Shown here piece by piece: positions 26,169 through 34,950 of a DNA stretch of 64,000 bases. Below the pieces are notes generated by a model, which was not told the DNA's origin, did no database searches, and saw nothing but the letters and a program-made list of their open reading frames with translations. A program made the translations under genes and the position numbers. Numbering within the stretch: position 1 is the first letter of the stretch; the number at the start of each line of letters is the position of its first letter. This DNA comes from J027 sp965215855 (GTDB taxonomy: Bacteria; Chloroflexota; Anaerolineae; Aggregatilineales; J027). The stretch is taken from positions 1,798,001-1,862,000 of the forward strand of contig CBDCER010000003.1 in assembly GCA_965215855.1 (NCBI GenBank), written 5' to 3'.

Positions 26169-27364
26169 CTCGGATCCACAGCATTCACCACATTCCCGGC
26201 CACATACGCATATCGGTTCAGCGACATGGCTTGCTGCAACATGCCTTCCAACGGATCCAAACTTGGGAACACGCCTAGCGCCGGGTTATAGTACCGCGCT
26301 CGCAGATGCACCAATCCGTTGTCATCCGTCGGCTCACCTGTAAACCCAAATGACGTCTGCTCAGTGCCTTGCTCACCCCAGGGCTGTCCATAGGGCGCAT
26401 AGTGGACGCTGTAGGCCGGATCGAACCCCGCACCATCAATCACGCCACGCACACTGCTCAGACCATCAGCGACCATCCACTGCCAGTCACCAGCCGAGTC
26501 TTGCTGTGACAACAACCCACGCTCATGTACAAACCGTTCAGTGTTCGCACCTGTCATGGCCGCGATGACTTTCGCCAAGCCCGGCTGCACATCCAGCAGA
26601 TACTCTGTCACAACACCACTGACCGTCTGCTGTACACGCTGGCCCAGGCCATTGTAGGCATACGACGACGCTCCCATTCCCAGCAAACGACCCGCACGGT
26701 CCCAACTGTAGGTGTTCGTCCCGTCGGATATCATACGCCCGGCATTGTCATAGACAAAACCCGCGCTCGAAATGCGGTTAGCGGCATCATAGGTGTGCGT
26801 CTGGCTGCTAAACGGCGAACCGTCCACATTGACAACCTCACTGGTGCGGTTGCCCGCCACATCGTAGCCAAACGTGTAGTCTCGGACAGGGTTCACAGCA
26901 TCCCAGGCCGCGAAGTAGTCCGCTGTCAGCAAACGCGACAGGTCATCATAGCTGTACTGGAGGGTCTGCCCATCGTAGAGCGTCTCCATCTGCACGAATT
27001 CTAGCTTGAAACTGGTTGCGCTACTCGGCACGGCAGCTTTGTTACGTTCAGGGCGGTTGCGGATTTCGAGGGTATGCTGCCCCAGACGCGCCAGCGGAAT
27101 AGTGACCTCCAGTTGGCCTGCTGTAGCCGCGTATGTATCCAGGCTGCCCCAGAAGACGTTATCGACCAGCACATCGCAGATACTCCGGTCATCATCTGTG
27201 CCCAGCGTGAGGGTTATCTCCTCACCGAAAAACGAGATTTGCAACGCGGCATCGAAGTCCTCAGTCACGCCGTTGACCCAATTGCCACTGTAGACCACCG
27301 CGTCGTGGTCGTCGGCCATCACCAGAGGCACTGTTCGGCAGCCTCCGGGTGGTTTGCACCACAT
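26129..27364 (-). CDS. cassette 9 RHS core, tip lost to MITE insertion
   Basis: A normal ~390-aa core arm (left allele SFFGEEITLTLGTD / VQMETLYDGQTLQY, right allele FDPAYSVHYAPYGQPWGEQG). It reaches the hinge as D-P-S-R, then reads 12 residues into the MITE (A-I-A-Y-Q-T-L-I-L-E-Q) and stops. The first ~14 residues come from the boundary element in a shifted frame, so the real homology starts near V-M-A-D-D-H-D-A-V. By itself this is an inert core fragment. Confidence 0.82.
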   Translation of the reverse strand: MWCKPPGGCRTVPLVMADDHDAVVYSGNWVNGVTEDFDAALQISFFGEEITLTLGTDDDRSICDVLVDNVFWGSLDTYAATAGQLEVTIPLARLGQHTLEIRNRPERNKAAVPSSATSFKLEFVQMETLYDGQTLQYSYDDLSRLLTADYFAAWDAVNPVRDYTFGYDVAGNRTSEVVNVDGSPFSSQTHTYDAANRISSAGFVYDNAGRMISDGTNTYSWDRAGRLLGMGASSYAYNGLGQRVQQTVSGVVTEYLLDVQPGLAKVIAAMTGANTERFVHERGLLSQQDSAGDWQWMVADGLSSVRGVIDGAGFDPAYSVHYAPYGQPWGEQGTEQTSFGFTGEPTDDNGLVHLRARYYNPALGVFPSLDPLEGMLQQAMSLNRYAYVAGNVVNAVDPSRAIAYQTLILEQ

Positions 27365-27430
27365 TTACCGGCGTGTGGCTTGATCCGGAATTCCCGCTAT
27401 ACCAGTGACGGATGAGCTATATAACCAGCA
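27361..27430 (-). repeat. cassette-boundary element, copy 3
   Basis: Third copy, at the 5' edge of cassette 9, diverged in the hairpin part (CCG...CGG ends kept, inner pairs changed). It is followed by ~80 bp before the stop of the upstream WD40 gene. Confidence 0.65.
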
Positions 27431-27512
27431 CAGGTTATTTGACCAGCATCGTCGGAGTAGGTCGTGTTGCTGGCCTAACTACCATCATCTCATTTGTCGT
27501 GCCACTTCAATC

Positions 27513-29375
27513 CTATTCCAAGCTTTGTCGTAGGTCGTAGATTCGTATGATGCCATCACTGCACCCCAGAGCAATACTACTGTTTGGCACGTCCCACTGA
27601 CTAGAGTAAATAGTCAGGCCTTCGGGCATATCAAACGCTGTCAAAACGCGGGTAAGATTGGCATCCCAAATCTCAAGACTGCTTGAACGTGATACGGCAG
27701 CATATTGTCCATCTGGACTCCATTGAATATCGATAACATCTAGCCACGGTTGCGATAACTCTAAGGTGGCAATGTCTATCAGGAAGGCTTGTGGTGCTGT
27801 GCTATCAACCACAGAGAGAATTCTACCATCGGGATGCCATGAGACATGCAGAAATGCAGCTTCATCTGTAACCGGAAGCGTTGCTATCAGTGCCGAGGCA
27901 TTCAAATCCCAAAGACGAATGGATGTCAGATTGCCGTCCCATGCAACAGCAATAGCCAACATGTTTTCGGAACTCACAGCTAGGTCCACTACCCGATTTT
28001 CCATTGTGAGCAATTGTGTTTCTATTTCTGTATCCATATCGTAGCGGGTGATCTCAACAGTGTTTTGTCTGGGGTCTGTAGCATACACGATGTATCGCCC
28101 ATCAAGTGACCAGACTGCGGCGGATACATTTGGGAAGATTCGTTTTGCTGTGGAACTGATGACATTGCTTGTGTCCCATAATACGAGAGTCGATTCTGAG
28201 TGGGTCAAGAGATAGTCCTCAGTCGGATTCCAGCCAATCCATCCAGGATTAACCGTTTCATAAGGGGCTTCCAACTCAACCAATAAATCCTGAGTATCGG
28301 AATCCCACAGTATGACATCATTGGATGATCCTCCGGCAGCAATCAGATCGTTGTGCCAATCCAGGGATGATATGGGCAATGGGTAATGCTCATACCGGAC
28401 ATACAGAGGCATCCATGTTTGGGTATCCCACAGTGTAATCGCGCCGCTTGATTCGGAGTCAGATACAGACGCAAAGGTAGTATCTCCCGAAGCCCAGGCT
28501 ATTAGGCTGATGGTCTGCTCACTGGTTGGAAGCAACTCCAGAGTCCGCGACGTGATATCAAATTGCTGTAGCGAGTTAGGGAATCCACCCAGAATCAATT
28601 TGTTACTACCTTGCCAGTGAATACTGCGGAGCAAGCCCATGTCTTGCGGGTAAAAAGCTAAAACTTGTTCTTGCGTACTTACAGACCAGACACCAACTTC
28701 AGTCGCGTTGCCAGCGGCAATCCAATCACCATTTTCTCCCCAGGCTGCCCTATCAATCAGGGGTAATGAGAAAAGCTGCGAGAACTCCAAATCGGAAACT
28801 TGCCAGATTGTTAGTATGCGGTCTACAGTGATCATGGCAAGTTGAGTGCCATCAAAATTCCAGAACACTGATCTGGCAATATGCTCTAACTGGATTGTAT
28901 GGAGGGGAGTCGTATCCTCTGGACCCCATACAGAAAGTGTACCATCGTAGGAAGATGTAATATATTGGTTGCGAATAGGGCGTGGAGAAATTGATGTAAT
29001 ACGACCATCATGTGCTTTGAACGTTGATTGTACAGTTTGACTTGTAGCATCGACAATAGCAATATCACCATTAATACTCCCCGTGATGATTATGTCAGTG
29101 TTAGGGTACCACGCAATGGCAGTATTCCGACCTGTTTCCAAATGAGCATAATCTCCAAGTTGGTTGTCATATATCCAGATTCCCGAACGACTGGCAACAG
29201 CAAGTAGTTCGCCTTGGGGATTCCAGGCCAAGTCTTCAATTGCGCCACGTCCTAATTCAAAGCTGGGATGCAGTTGATATCTTGAAGACGCTTGTAATAG
29301 CCGATGTCCGCCGACTAAAACACTTATGATCAGTAAAGATGCTATAACACCGTTTATAATGTGTTTATTGCTCAT
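27513..29375 (-). CDS. secreted/anchored WD40 propeller, partner of cassette 10
   Basis: 620 aa. An N-terminal hydrophobic segment (I-I-N-G-V-I-A-S-L-L-I-I-S-V-L-V-G-G) is followed by about a dozen WD40 blades, enough for two seven-bladed propellers (I-E-D-L-A-W-N-P-Q-G-E-L-L-A-V-A-S near residue 46, L-S-V-W-G-P, I-T-L-W-D-T, V-I-L-W-D-S, I-R-L-W-D-L, L-E-I-W-D-A). GGAG lies 5 nt before the ATG. It follows the amidase-type tip of cassette 10; the two other amidase-type tips (16, 18) also have propeller partners. Confidence 0.9.
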   Translation of the reverse strand: MSNKHIINGVIASLLIISVLVGGHRLLQASSRYQLHPSFELGRGAIEDLAWNPQGELLAVASRSGIWIYDNQLGDYAHLETGRNTAIAWYPNTDIIITGSINGDIAIVDATSQTVQSTFKAHDGRITSISPRPIRNQYITSSYDGTLSVWGPEDTTPLHTIQLEHIARSVFWNFDGTQLAMITVDRILTIWQVSDLEFSQLFSLPLIDRAAWGENGDWIAAGNATEVGVWSVSTQEQVLAFYPQDMGLLRSIHWQGSNKLILGGFPNSLQQFDITSRTLELLPTSEQTISLIAWASGDTTFASVSDSESSGAITLWDTQTWMPLYVRYEHYPLPISSLDWHNDLIAAGGSSNDVILWDSDTQDLLVELEAPYETVNPGWIGWNPTEDYLLTHSESTLVLWDTSNVISSTAKRIFPNVSAAVWSLDGRYIVYATDPRQNTVEITRYDMDTEIETQLLTMENRVVDLAVSSENMLAIAVAWDGNLTSIRLWDLNASALIATLPVTDEAAFLHVSWHPDGRILSVVDSTAPQAFLIDIATLELSQPWLDVIDIQWSPDGQYAAVSRSSSLEIWDANLTRVLTAFDMPEGLTIYSSQWDVPNSSIALGCSDGIIRIYDLRQSLE

Positions 29376-29395
29376 ATGTTCTCCAATAGGGTTTG

Positions 29396-29424
29396 TATGG
29401 AGGTCTAGTTTTTAGACCTCCATA
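29396..29424 (-). promoter_or_regulatory. hairpin between cassette 10 tip and its partner
   Basis: Perfect 12-bp stem (TATGGAGGTCTA at 29396-29407, TAGACCTCCATA at 29413-29424) with a 5-nt loop, 21 nt upstream of the propeller start. No U-tract. Confidence 0.7.
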
Positions 29425-29436
29425 AATATCTATGAT

Positions 29437-31392
29437 TTACGCAAGCCTGGGATCAACAAAATCACCTCTGGGTATACAGCGTGTTGAAGGAATCTTGTAA
29501 TAGACCTGCTCACCGTCGATATATGTGCCTGTTATAGAATCCCATCTCAGATAGTAATAGGGTCTTGCGGGTAACCCTTGACCACCATGATCGGCAATAT
29601 AGGGTACTTTGTTCAATGGCTGCGCGGGATCGTAACGAGGTGAAAGATCGCCTATAGTTAGTGCATTTAGCTGATCACTTTCGTTACGTCTCAGTATGGA
29701 GCCCCAGCCTACTACTATGCCCACATGAGGTGTTGATGCTTGAGGAAAATCAACCACATCGCCAGCTTCAATTTTCTGGAAATCAGCGTCGTTCAGAGTT
29801 GCTTCCAAAGTTGGGGAGGTTATTGCAATGACATCTCCTGTAGTAGTATCTCTATCTACAAGTGATCCTCCATATCCCGGATAACTTGAAATTGTGTGAT
29901 AGGAAGGGCCGCTTACTATGTTTTCCATATACTGCTGCATTTCATTTGCTCCCCTCCATGCGGAAGTGCCAATACATATTCTGCGGGAACGCACACTTCG
30001 AATTATACAAGCCCAGCCTTCGGTGTGGGTTATATTGTTAAGTTGACTAAGATCCGTGTCGGAAATCTCGTTGAGACCTGTCCACCCGCGTCTTCCCAAA
30101 GTAGGTTCGTTATAGTGCATTGGTAATCCACCTACGAATAGAGCCATGGACACGAAATTTGCACAATTGGTTGAGTCTGATGAACCACAACCTGAATCTC
30201 CTGTACCTGCCCTGTCGTAATTACAGAAAGTAATGTTCGCTCCCCTGTAAGATATTGTTATTTCGCTTTGTGGGTAAGCATTGTCTATGGCAAACTGAGC
30301 TGCTTCAGCGGCATCATAGTCCACACAGTAATGGGAAGGCGGATCAGCAACAAGGTTGATTCCACATGGCGGCTCTGAAGCCTGACCACTCGGATCCACA
30401 GCATTAATCACATTCCCGGCGACATACGCATACCTATTCAGAGACATCGCCTGCTGCAACACACCTTCCACCGGATCCAACGACGGGAACACACCCAATG
30501 CCGGGTTGTAGTACCGCGCTCGCAGATGCACCAGACCGTTGTCATCCGTTGGTTCACCAGTGAAGCCAAATGGCGTCTGCTCAGTGCCTTGCTCGCCCCA
30601 GGGCTGTCCATAGGGCGCATAGTGGACGCTGTAGGCCGGATCGAAACCCGTGCCATCAACCACACCACGCACACTGCCCAGACCGTCAGTGACCATCCAC
30701 TGCCAGTCACCGTTGCTGTCTTGCTGTGACAACAACCCACGTTCATGCACAAAACGCTCAGTATTCGCGCCTGTCATCGCAGCGATAACTTTCGCCAGGC
30801 CCGGCTGCACATCTAGCAGATATTCAGTCACGACGCCACTCACCGTCTGTTGCACACGCTGACCCAGGCCATTGTAGACATAGCTACTATCGCCTGCACC
30901 CAACAACCGCCCGGCCCTATCCCAACTGTAGGACAGTGTGTCATCAGCCGTCATTTGACCAGCATCGTTGTAGGCAAAACCCGCGCTCGAAATACGGTTG
31001 GCGGCATCGTAGGTGTGTGTCTGGCTGCTAAACGGCGACCCATCCACATTGACCACCTCACTGGTGCGGTTGCCCGCCACATCGTAGCCAAACGTGTAAT
31101 CTCGGACAGGGTTCACATCATCCCAGGCCGCGAAGTAGTCCGCTGCCAGCAAACGCGACAGGTCATCGTAGCTGTACTGGAGGGTCTGCCCATCGTAGAG
31201 CGTCTCCATCTGCACGAATTCCAACTTGAAACTGGTTGCACTACTCGGCACAGCGGATTTGTTGCGTTCAGGTCGGTTGCGGATTTCGAGCGTATGCTGC
31301 CCCAGACGTGCCAACGGAATAGTGACCTCCAGTTGACCCGGTGTAGCCGCATAGGTGTCCAGGCTGCCCCAGAAGACGTTATCGACCAGCAC
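29437..31392 (-). CDS. RHS cassette 10: core with putative amidase tip, catalytic Cys present
   Basis: The core is truncated at about 31409 (D-R-S-I-C-D-V-L-V-D-N), so translation could begin only at an internal GTG. Hinge DPSGQ. The tip (~316 aa) has D-Y-D-A-A-E-A-A-Q-F-A-I, then S-T-N-C-A-N-F-V-S-M-A-L with Cys410, G-G-L-P-M, and later T-P-H-V-G-I-V-V-G-W-G. This Cys-then-His layout fits the putative amidase domain Amidase_6, an NlpC/P60-like papain fold; such enzymes cut peptide or amide bonds, often in cell wall. It is the only one of the three related tips that keeps the Cys. Confidence 0.83.
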   Translation of the reverse strand: MLVDNVFWGSLDTYAATPGQLEVTIPLARLGQHTLEIRNRPERNKSAVPSSATSFKLEFVQMETLYDGQTLQYSYDDLSRLLAADYFAAWDDVNPVRDYTFGYDVAGNRTSEVVNVDGSPFSSQTHTYDAANRISSAGFAYNDAGQMTADDTLSYSWDRAGRLLGAGDSSYVYNGLGQRVQQTVSGVVTEYLLDVQPGLAKVIAAMTGANTERFVHERGLLSQQDSNGDWQWMVTDGLGSVRGVVDGTGFDPAYSVHYAPYGQPWGEQGTEQTPFGFTGEPTDDNGLVHLRARYYNPALGVFPSLDPVEGVLQQAMSLNRYAYVAGNVINAVDPSGQASEPPCGINLVADPPSHYCVDYDAAEAAQFAIDNAYPQSEITISYRGANITFCNYDRAGTGDSGCGSSDSTNCANFVSMALFVGGLPMHYNEPTLGRRGWTGLNEISDTDLSQLNNITHTEGWACIIRSVRSRRICIGTSAWRGANEMQQYMENIVSGPSYHTISSYPGYGGSLVDRDTTTGDVIAITSPTLEATLNDADFQKIEAGDVVDFPQASTPHVGIVVGWGSILRRNESDQLNALTIGDLSPRYDPAQPLNKVPYIADHGGQGLPARPYYYLRWDSITGTYIDGEQVYYKIPSTRCIPRGDFVDPRLA

Positions 31393-31425
31393 ATCGCAGA
31401 TACTCCGGTACCACTACCGGCGTTT

Positions 31426-32169
31426 CTATAAACCAATAGCTTCGTAGTTGAAGCGCCTTACAATTGGTGTAGGCGGTAGATTAACCAGCGGGCCAAACTG
31501 ATATCCCCAGGTTTCTAAAAGATCATACTCGGCATCATTAAGTAACTCCGAGACAGCTTTCCAGCGAACTGCCGCCATTCGGAACTGAATTTGAAGTGCC
31601 ATCCAGTTCAAAGGAGATCCATATTTATAGTGGCTATAAATGACTTCAGTCCATGGGGTACGCGGTTGTTTTTCGAGTTCGTCTATGCGTGTCTTTAGAT
31701 ACTCATTTTCTGCACGGTAGGATTCCGATAAATCACCGAGATATGCTCGTTTGCTTTGTGGCAAATCTAATGGTATAGGTTTCTCAGGAAAATCAGTGAG
31801 GGTCAATCCGTATAGTAGCCTTATCCATGTACTGAAAGAGTTGTCTTCCTCTGGGTACCGCACATAGGTATTCTTACCCCAGTGTACAAGTGTTTCGGCA
31901 GTATCGGTATTGGTTTCTTGGGATATTTTTGTGAACGCATCTTCTAGCAACTTATTTCTGGGAATAAGTTCTTCTTTCGGCTCTAATGATAATCCTGCAA
32001 TGTATTGCTCAACATAGTGCTTTGCAGTTTCATGCAATATTGATGAGGGGGAAACAGCTAGTCCCATCTGTTCCCAAAAGGGTATTGTTTCTATCATACT
32101 AAGTAATACAAATATTGAGAAAAAGAGCGAACAGAATTCTTCTTGATCTTCTTGAGCAAAGTCGAACAT
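31426..32169 (-). CDS. unrecognised 247-aa protein, partner of cassette 11
   Basis: No clear signal peptide. There is a short hydrophobic stretch near the start (F-C-S-L-F-F-S-I-F-V-L-L-S-M-I) and the rest looks soluble and helical, with a charged segment E-S-Y-R-A-E-N-E-Y-L-K-T-R-I-D-E-L-E-K near residue 160. GAGGTGAT precedes the ATG by ~9 nt. By position it is the partner of the cassette 11 tip. It differs from most partners here in being probably cytoplasmic, which may mean that tip acts inside the cell. Confidence 0.7.
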   Translation of the reverse strand: MFDFAQEDQEEFCSLFFSIFVLLSMIETIPFWEQMGLAVSPSSILHETAKHYVEQYIAGLSLEPKEELIPRNKLLEDAFTKISQETNTDTAETLVHWGKNTYVRYPEEDNSFSTWIRLLYGLTLTDFPEKPIPLDLPQSKRAYLGDLSESYRAENEYLKTRIDELEKQPRTPWTEVIYSHYKYGSPLNWMALQIQFRMAAVRWKAVSELLNDAEYDLLETWGYQFGPLVNLPPTPIVRRFNYEAIGL

Positions 32170-32205
32170 GTCTATATCACCTCATGACTGGAATTTTATA
32201 GTTTC

Positions 32206-32237
32206 CCCTCGCTTCCCAACGAATCGGGAAACGAGGG
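32206..32237 (-). promoter_or_regulatory. hairpin between cassette 11 tip and its partner
   Basis: 12-bp stem with one mismatch (32206-32217 with 32226-32237), ~37 nt upstream of the partner start. No U-tract. Confidence 0.6.
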
Positions 32238-32318
32238 TTACTGTTTTAGAGCCTTTACTTACTCAATTCTTCAAGGTTGAATTTTGGGCCAACTCAACTG
32301 AATACACCTGAACAGAAC

Positions 32319-34262
32319 CTATGGCAATCCACCCTGCGTAACCAACTGGCTACAACCAGCGCTGATGGCTCCCAGGGCTAGAGGGCATAAGCCGGAAGCC
32401 ACGCAGAATGCACCGGCTATTAATACTACGGGCACTACATAAGCGTCGGCGGGAGTCGAAATCACCGGACGGTCGTCAAGCGGACCCGTCCAAACTGGTA
32501 TTATTCCACCCCCATGACACCCTATCTCGCATAGATTTGCTCCGCCCTCAACTGGTGTGAATACAGGTGAGGAATCGGTAATGGGTTGATGGCAAGCTAT
32601 GCATGGCATAGACTCGACTACAGGGTTTTCAGTTGCCTCAAGTGGGAAGACAAAAACATAATCTGATGTTAAGGAATACTCGAAAACAAGCATCCGATCA
32701 GGGTCAGAAGGCACAATCCTAATACGAATTTGCCCACGACGCAATCGACTTAATTGCCGTATTTCCTCTGAAATCTCATGTCGGCAGTTACCTTCTTGAA
32801 GCCCAAATCGATTGAGAGCGTATCTCAGTAGAGGTTGGAGTATCGTTTCAACTTCATGTAGGTGACCATCTATAGTTCCTGCGCCTTCTTCTGTTTCCCT
32901 GTAGTACCAGAGATCAAGAGGGTTTTCTGCCAATGCTATCAAATGCACTACCAAGTCTATAGCCGCATCACACAGAGATCCTAACAGTTGGTTGCACAAG
33001 TCGAGTTCTCTTTGAGTGCCAGGTCGCGTAATTAGTTCCGTTACCGGAATGCTGCATAGTTGTTGTAGCCTAACCTTAAGGCGTTTAAGCTCGTCCAAGC
33101 TTAGAAGGCCTGTTGGATCAATATCATTGATAGGATTTCCAGCGACATACGCATACCTATTCAGCGACATCGCCTGCTGCAATACGCCTTCCAGCGGATC
33201 AAGGCTTGGGAACACGCCCAACGCCGGGTTGTAGTACCGCGCTCGCAGATGCACCAGTCCGTTGTCATCCATCGGCTCGCCAGTGAAGCCAAATGGCGTC
33301 TGCTCAGTGCCTTGCTCACCCCAGGGCTGTCCATAGGGCGCATAGTGGACGCTGTAGGCCGGATCGAAGCCCGTCCCATCAACCACACCACGCACACTAC
33401 CCAGGCCATCAGCAACCATCCACTGCCAATCGCCATTGCTATCTTGCTGCGAGAGTAGCCCGCGTTCATGCACAAAGCGCGTGGTGTTCGCGCCTGTCGT
33501 GGCCGCAATGACTTTCGCCAGTCCCGGCTGCACATCCAGCAGATATTCTGTCACAACACCACTCACCGTCTGTTGCACGCGCTGCCCCAGGCCATTGTAG
33601 GCATAGCTACTGTCACCAGTACCCAACAACCGCCCGGCTCTATCCCAACTGTAGGACAGTGTGCCATCAGCAGTCATCTGACCAGCGTCGTTGTACGCAA
33701 AGCCCGCGCTCGAAATGCGGTTGGCAGCATCGTAGGTGTGTGTCTGGCTGCTAAACGGCGCACCGTCCACATTGACAACCTCAATGAGTCGATTACCCGC
33801 CACATCATAGCCAAACGTGTAGTCTCGGACAGGGTTCACATCATCCCAGGCCGCGAAGTAGTCCGCTGCCAGCAAACGTGACAGGTCATCATAGGCATAG
33901 TCAATGGCATGGCCGTCATAGGCGGTTTCCAACTGCTTGAACTCCAGCTTGAAACTCGTGGAACTGACTGGAACCGCCGCTGTATTGCGTTCCGGGCGGT
34001 TGCGGATTTCCACAACATGCAAGCCCAATCGCGCTAAGGGGATCGTCACGGCTAACTCGCCAGGGGTTGCGGCGTAAGTATCCAGGCTGCCCCAGAAGAC
34101 ATTGTCCACATAGACATCACACAGGCTGCGGTCATCATCCGTGCCCAGCTTGAGCGTGATGCCTTCGCTGTACACAACCATCTGCAACGACGCATCAAAG
34201 TCCTCGGTGATGCCATTCGTCCAGTTGCCATTGTAGACCACTGCATCATGATCGTCGGCCAT
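32319..34262 (-). CDS. RHS cassette 11: core with CxxCH-containing tip
   Basis: Core ~384 aa with the VVYSEGITLKLGTD left allele. The hinge is N-P-I-N-D-I-D-P-T-G-L-L, closer to the classic Rhs P-x-x-x-x-D-P-x-G-L than other copies. The tip (~263 aa) is helical at first (D-E-L-K-R-L-K-V-R-L-Q-Q-L), then has M-P-C-I-A-C-H-Q-P-I and C-E-I-G-C-H-G-G-G, and ends in a hydrophobic segment (V-V-P-V-V-L-I-A-G-A-F-C-V-A-S-G-L-C). The two Cys/His pairs could bind zinc; a haem role is possible but unlikely. Family unknown. No start signal seen. Confidence 0.82.
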   Translation of the reverse strand: MADDHDAVVYNGNWTNGITEDFDASLQMVVYSEGITLKLGTDDDRSLCDVYVDNVFWGSLDTYAATPGELAVTIPLARLGLHVVEIRNRPERNTAAVPVSSTSFKLEFKQLETAYDGHAIDYAYDDLSRLLAADYFAAWDDVNPVRDYTFGYDVAGNRLIEVVNVDGAPFSSQTHTYDAANRISSAGFAYNDAGQMTADGTLSYSWDRAGRLLGTGDSSYAYNGLGQRVQQTVSGVVTEYLLDVQPGLAKVIAATTGANTTRFVHERGLLSQQDSNGDWQWMVADGLGSVRGVVDGTGFDPAYSVHYAPYGQPWGEQGTEQTPFGFTGEPMDDNGLVHLRARYYNPALGVFPSLDPLEGVLQQAMSLNRYAYVAGNPINDIDPTGLLSLDELKRLKVRLQQLCSIPVTELITRPGTQRELDLCNQLLGSLCDAAIDLVVHLIALAENPLDLWYYRETEEGAGTIDGHLHEVETILQPLLRYALNRFGLQEGNCRHEISEEIRQLSRLRRGQIRIRIVPSDPDRMLVFEYSLTSDYVFVFPLEATENPVVESMPCIACHQPITDSSPVFTPVEGGANLCEIGCHGGGIIPVWTGPLDDRPVISTPADAYVVPVVLIAGAFCVASGLCPLALGAISAGCSQLVTQGGLP

Positions 34263-34324
34263 GACCAGCGGGGCGCTGTCCGGACGACGGATTACCCTCT
34301 TAATTCAGAATACGGTTGTGTATT

Positions 34325-34345
34325 CAAGCAAGATTTACTTGCTTG
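34325..34345 (-). promoter_or_regulatory. hairpin after cassette 12 tip-partner pair
   Basis: Perfect 8-bp stem (CAAGCAAG at 34325-34332, CTTGCTTG at 34338-34345) downstream of the partner stop. Here tip and partner genes overlap, so there is no room for a hairpin between them. No U-tract. Confidence 0.5.
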
Positions 34346-34353
34346 TGATTACG

Positions 34354-34950
34354 TTAATTACACGCATTTACCCAAGGATTGCCAATCGTGTCTGAGTCTG
34401 GCCCATTGTATTCAAGATGAGTAATTATCTCTGCCATTCTGTCTGGTTCCAAATCAGAACTTATGACCACATCCATGCCTACTGTATCCTTAATCTTTAT
34501 CCAAGTGATTCCATTGGATAATACAGTGTATCTTCCGGTCTGTGTCGGTATCCAGTCAGCAATTAATGGAATTGCACTTGTGTTTTGGAGGCTATCAAAG
34601 AAAGTGTCGTTAGGTGAAATAAAAATCGTGAAATCTATATCTCCTCTCATATATTCTACGACAACAGGATTCCATCTAACTCCATCTTGCCATCGTTTTG
34701 CACAATGTTCATCAAACGACATCATATGTATCGTTCGTTCCCATTCAAATTGCTGCTCATATCCACTAGGGAATATATATGAATAATAACCAGCCTCCTC
34801 TAACTGCTGAGGAGAAAGGCTATTGTAGTCGATTTCAGACTGGTTGCTGATGAAAAAGTATCCCAACCCCCCGGCGGTAGCCAGGAGGCTGGTAAAAAGC
34901 ACAGCATACGTTACCCATCGTCTAGCCGTTATCGGGCCAAGCGGATTCAT
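34354..34950 (-). CDS. membrane-anchored protein overlapping cassette 12 tip
   Basis: I prefer the ATG at 34950 (GGAG 9 nt upstream) to the TTG at 34977. The protein is ~198 aa with one transmembrane segment (V-T-Y-A-V-L-F-T-S-L-L-A-T-A-G-G-L-G-Y-F) and an outside domain. The gene overlaps the end of the tip gene by 29 bp in another frame, giving translational coupling. I do not recognise the family; the C-terminal part (L-S-N-G-I-T-W-I-K-I-K-D) is beta-rich. Presumed immunity protein of the cassette 12 tip by position. Confidence 0.72.
   Translation of the reverse strand: MNPLGPITARRWVTYAVLFTSLLATAGGLGYFFISNQSEIDYNSLSPQQLEEAGYYSYIFPSGYEQQFEWERTIHMMSFDEHCAKRWQDGVRWNPVVVEYMRGDIDFTIFISPNDTFFDSLQNTSAIPLIADWIPTQTGRYTVLSNGITWIKIKDTVGMDVVISSDLEPDRMAEIITHLEYNGPDSDTIGNPWVNACN

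Noticed and set aside
32319..33109. Cytochrome c-like haem protein in the cassette 11 tip
   Set aside because: There is one true CxxCH with a second Cys-His pair of different spacing, no cytochrome context and no signal peptide; a zinc site is at least as likely.
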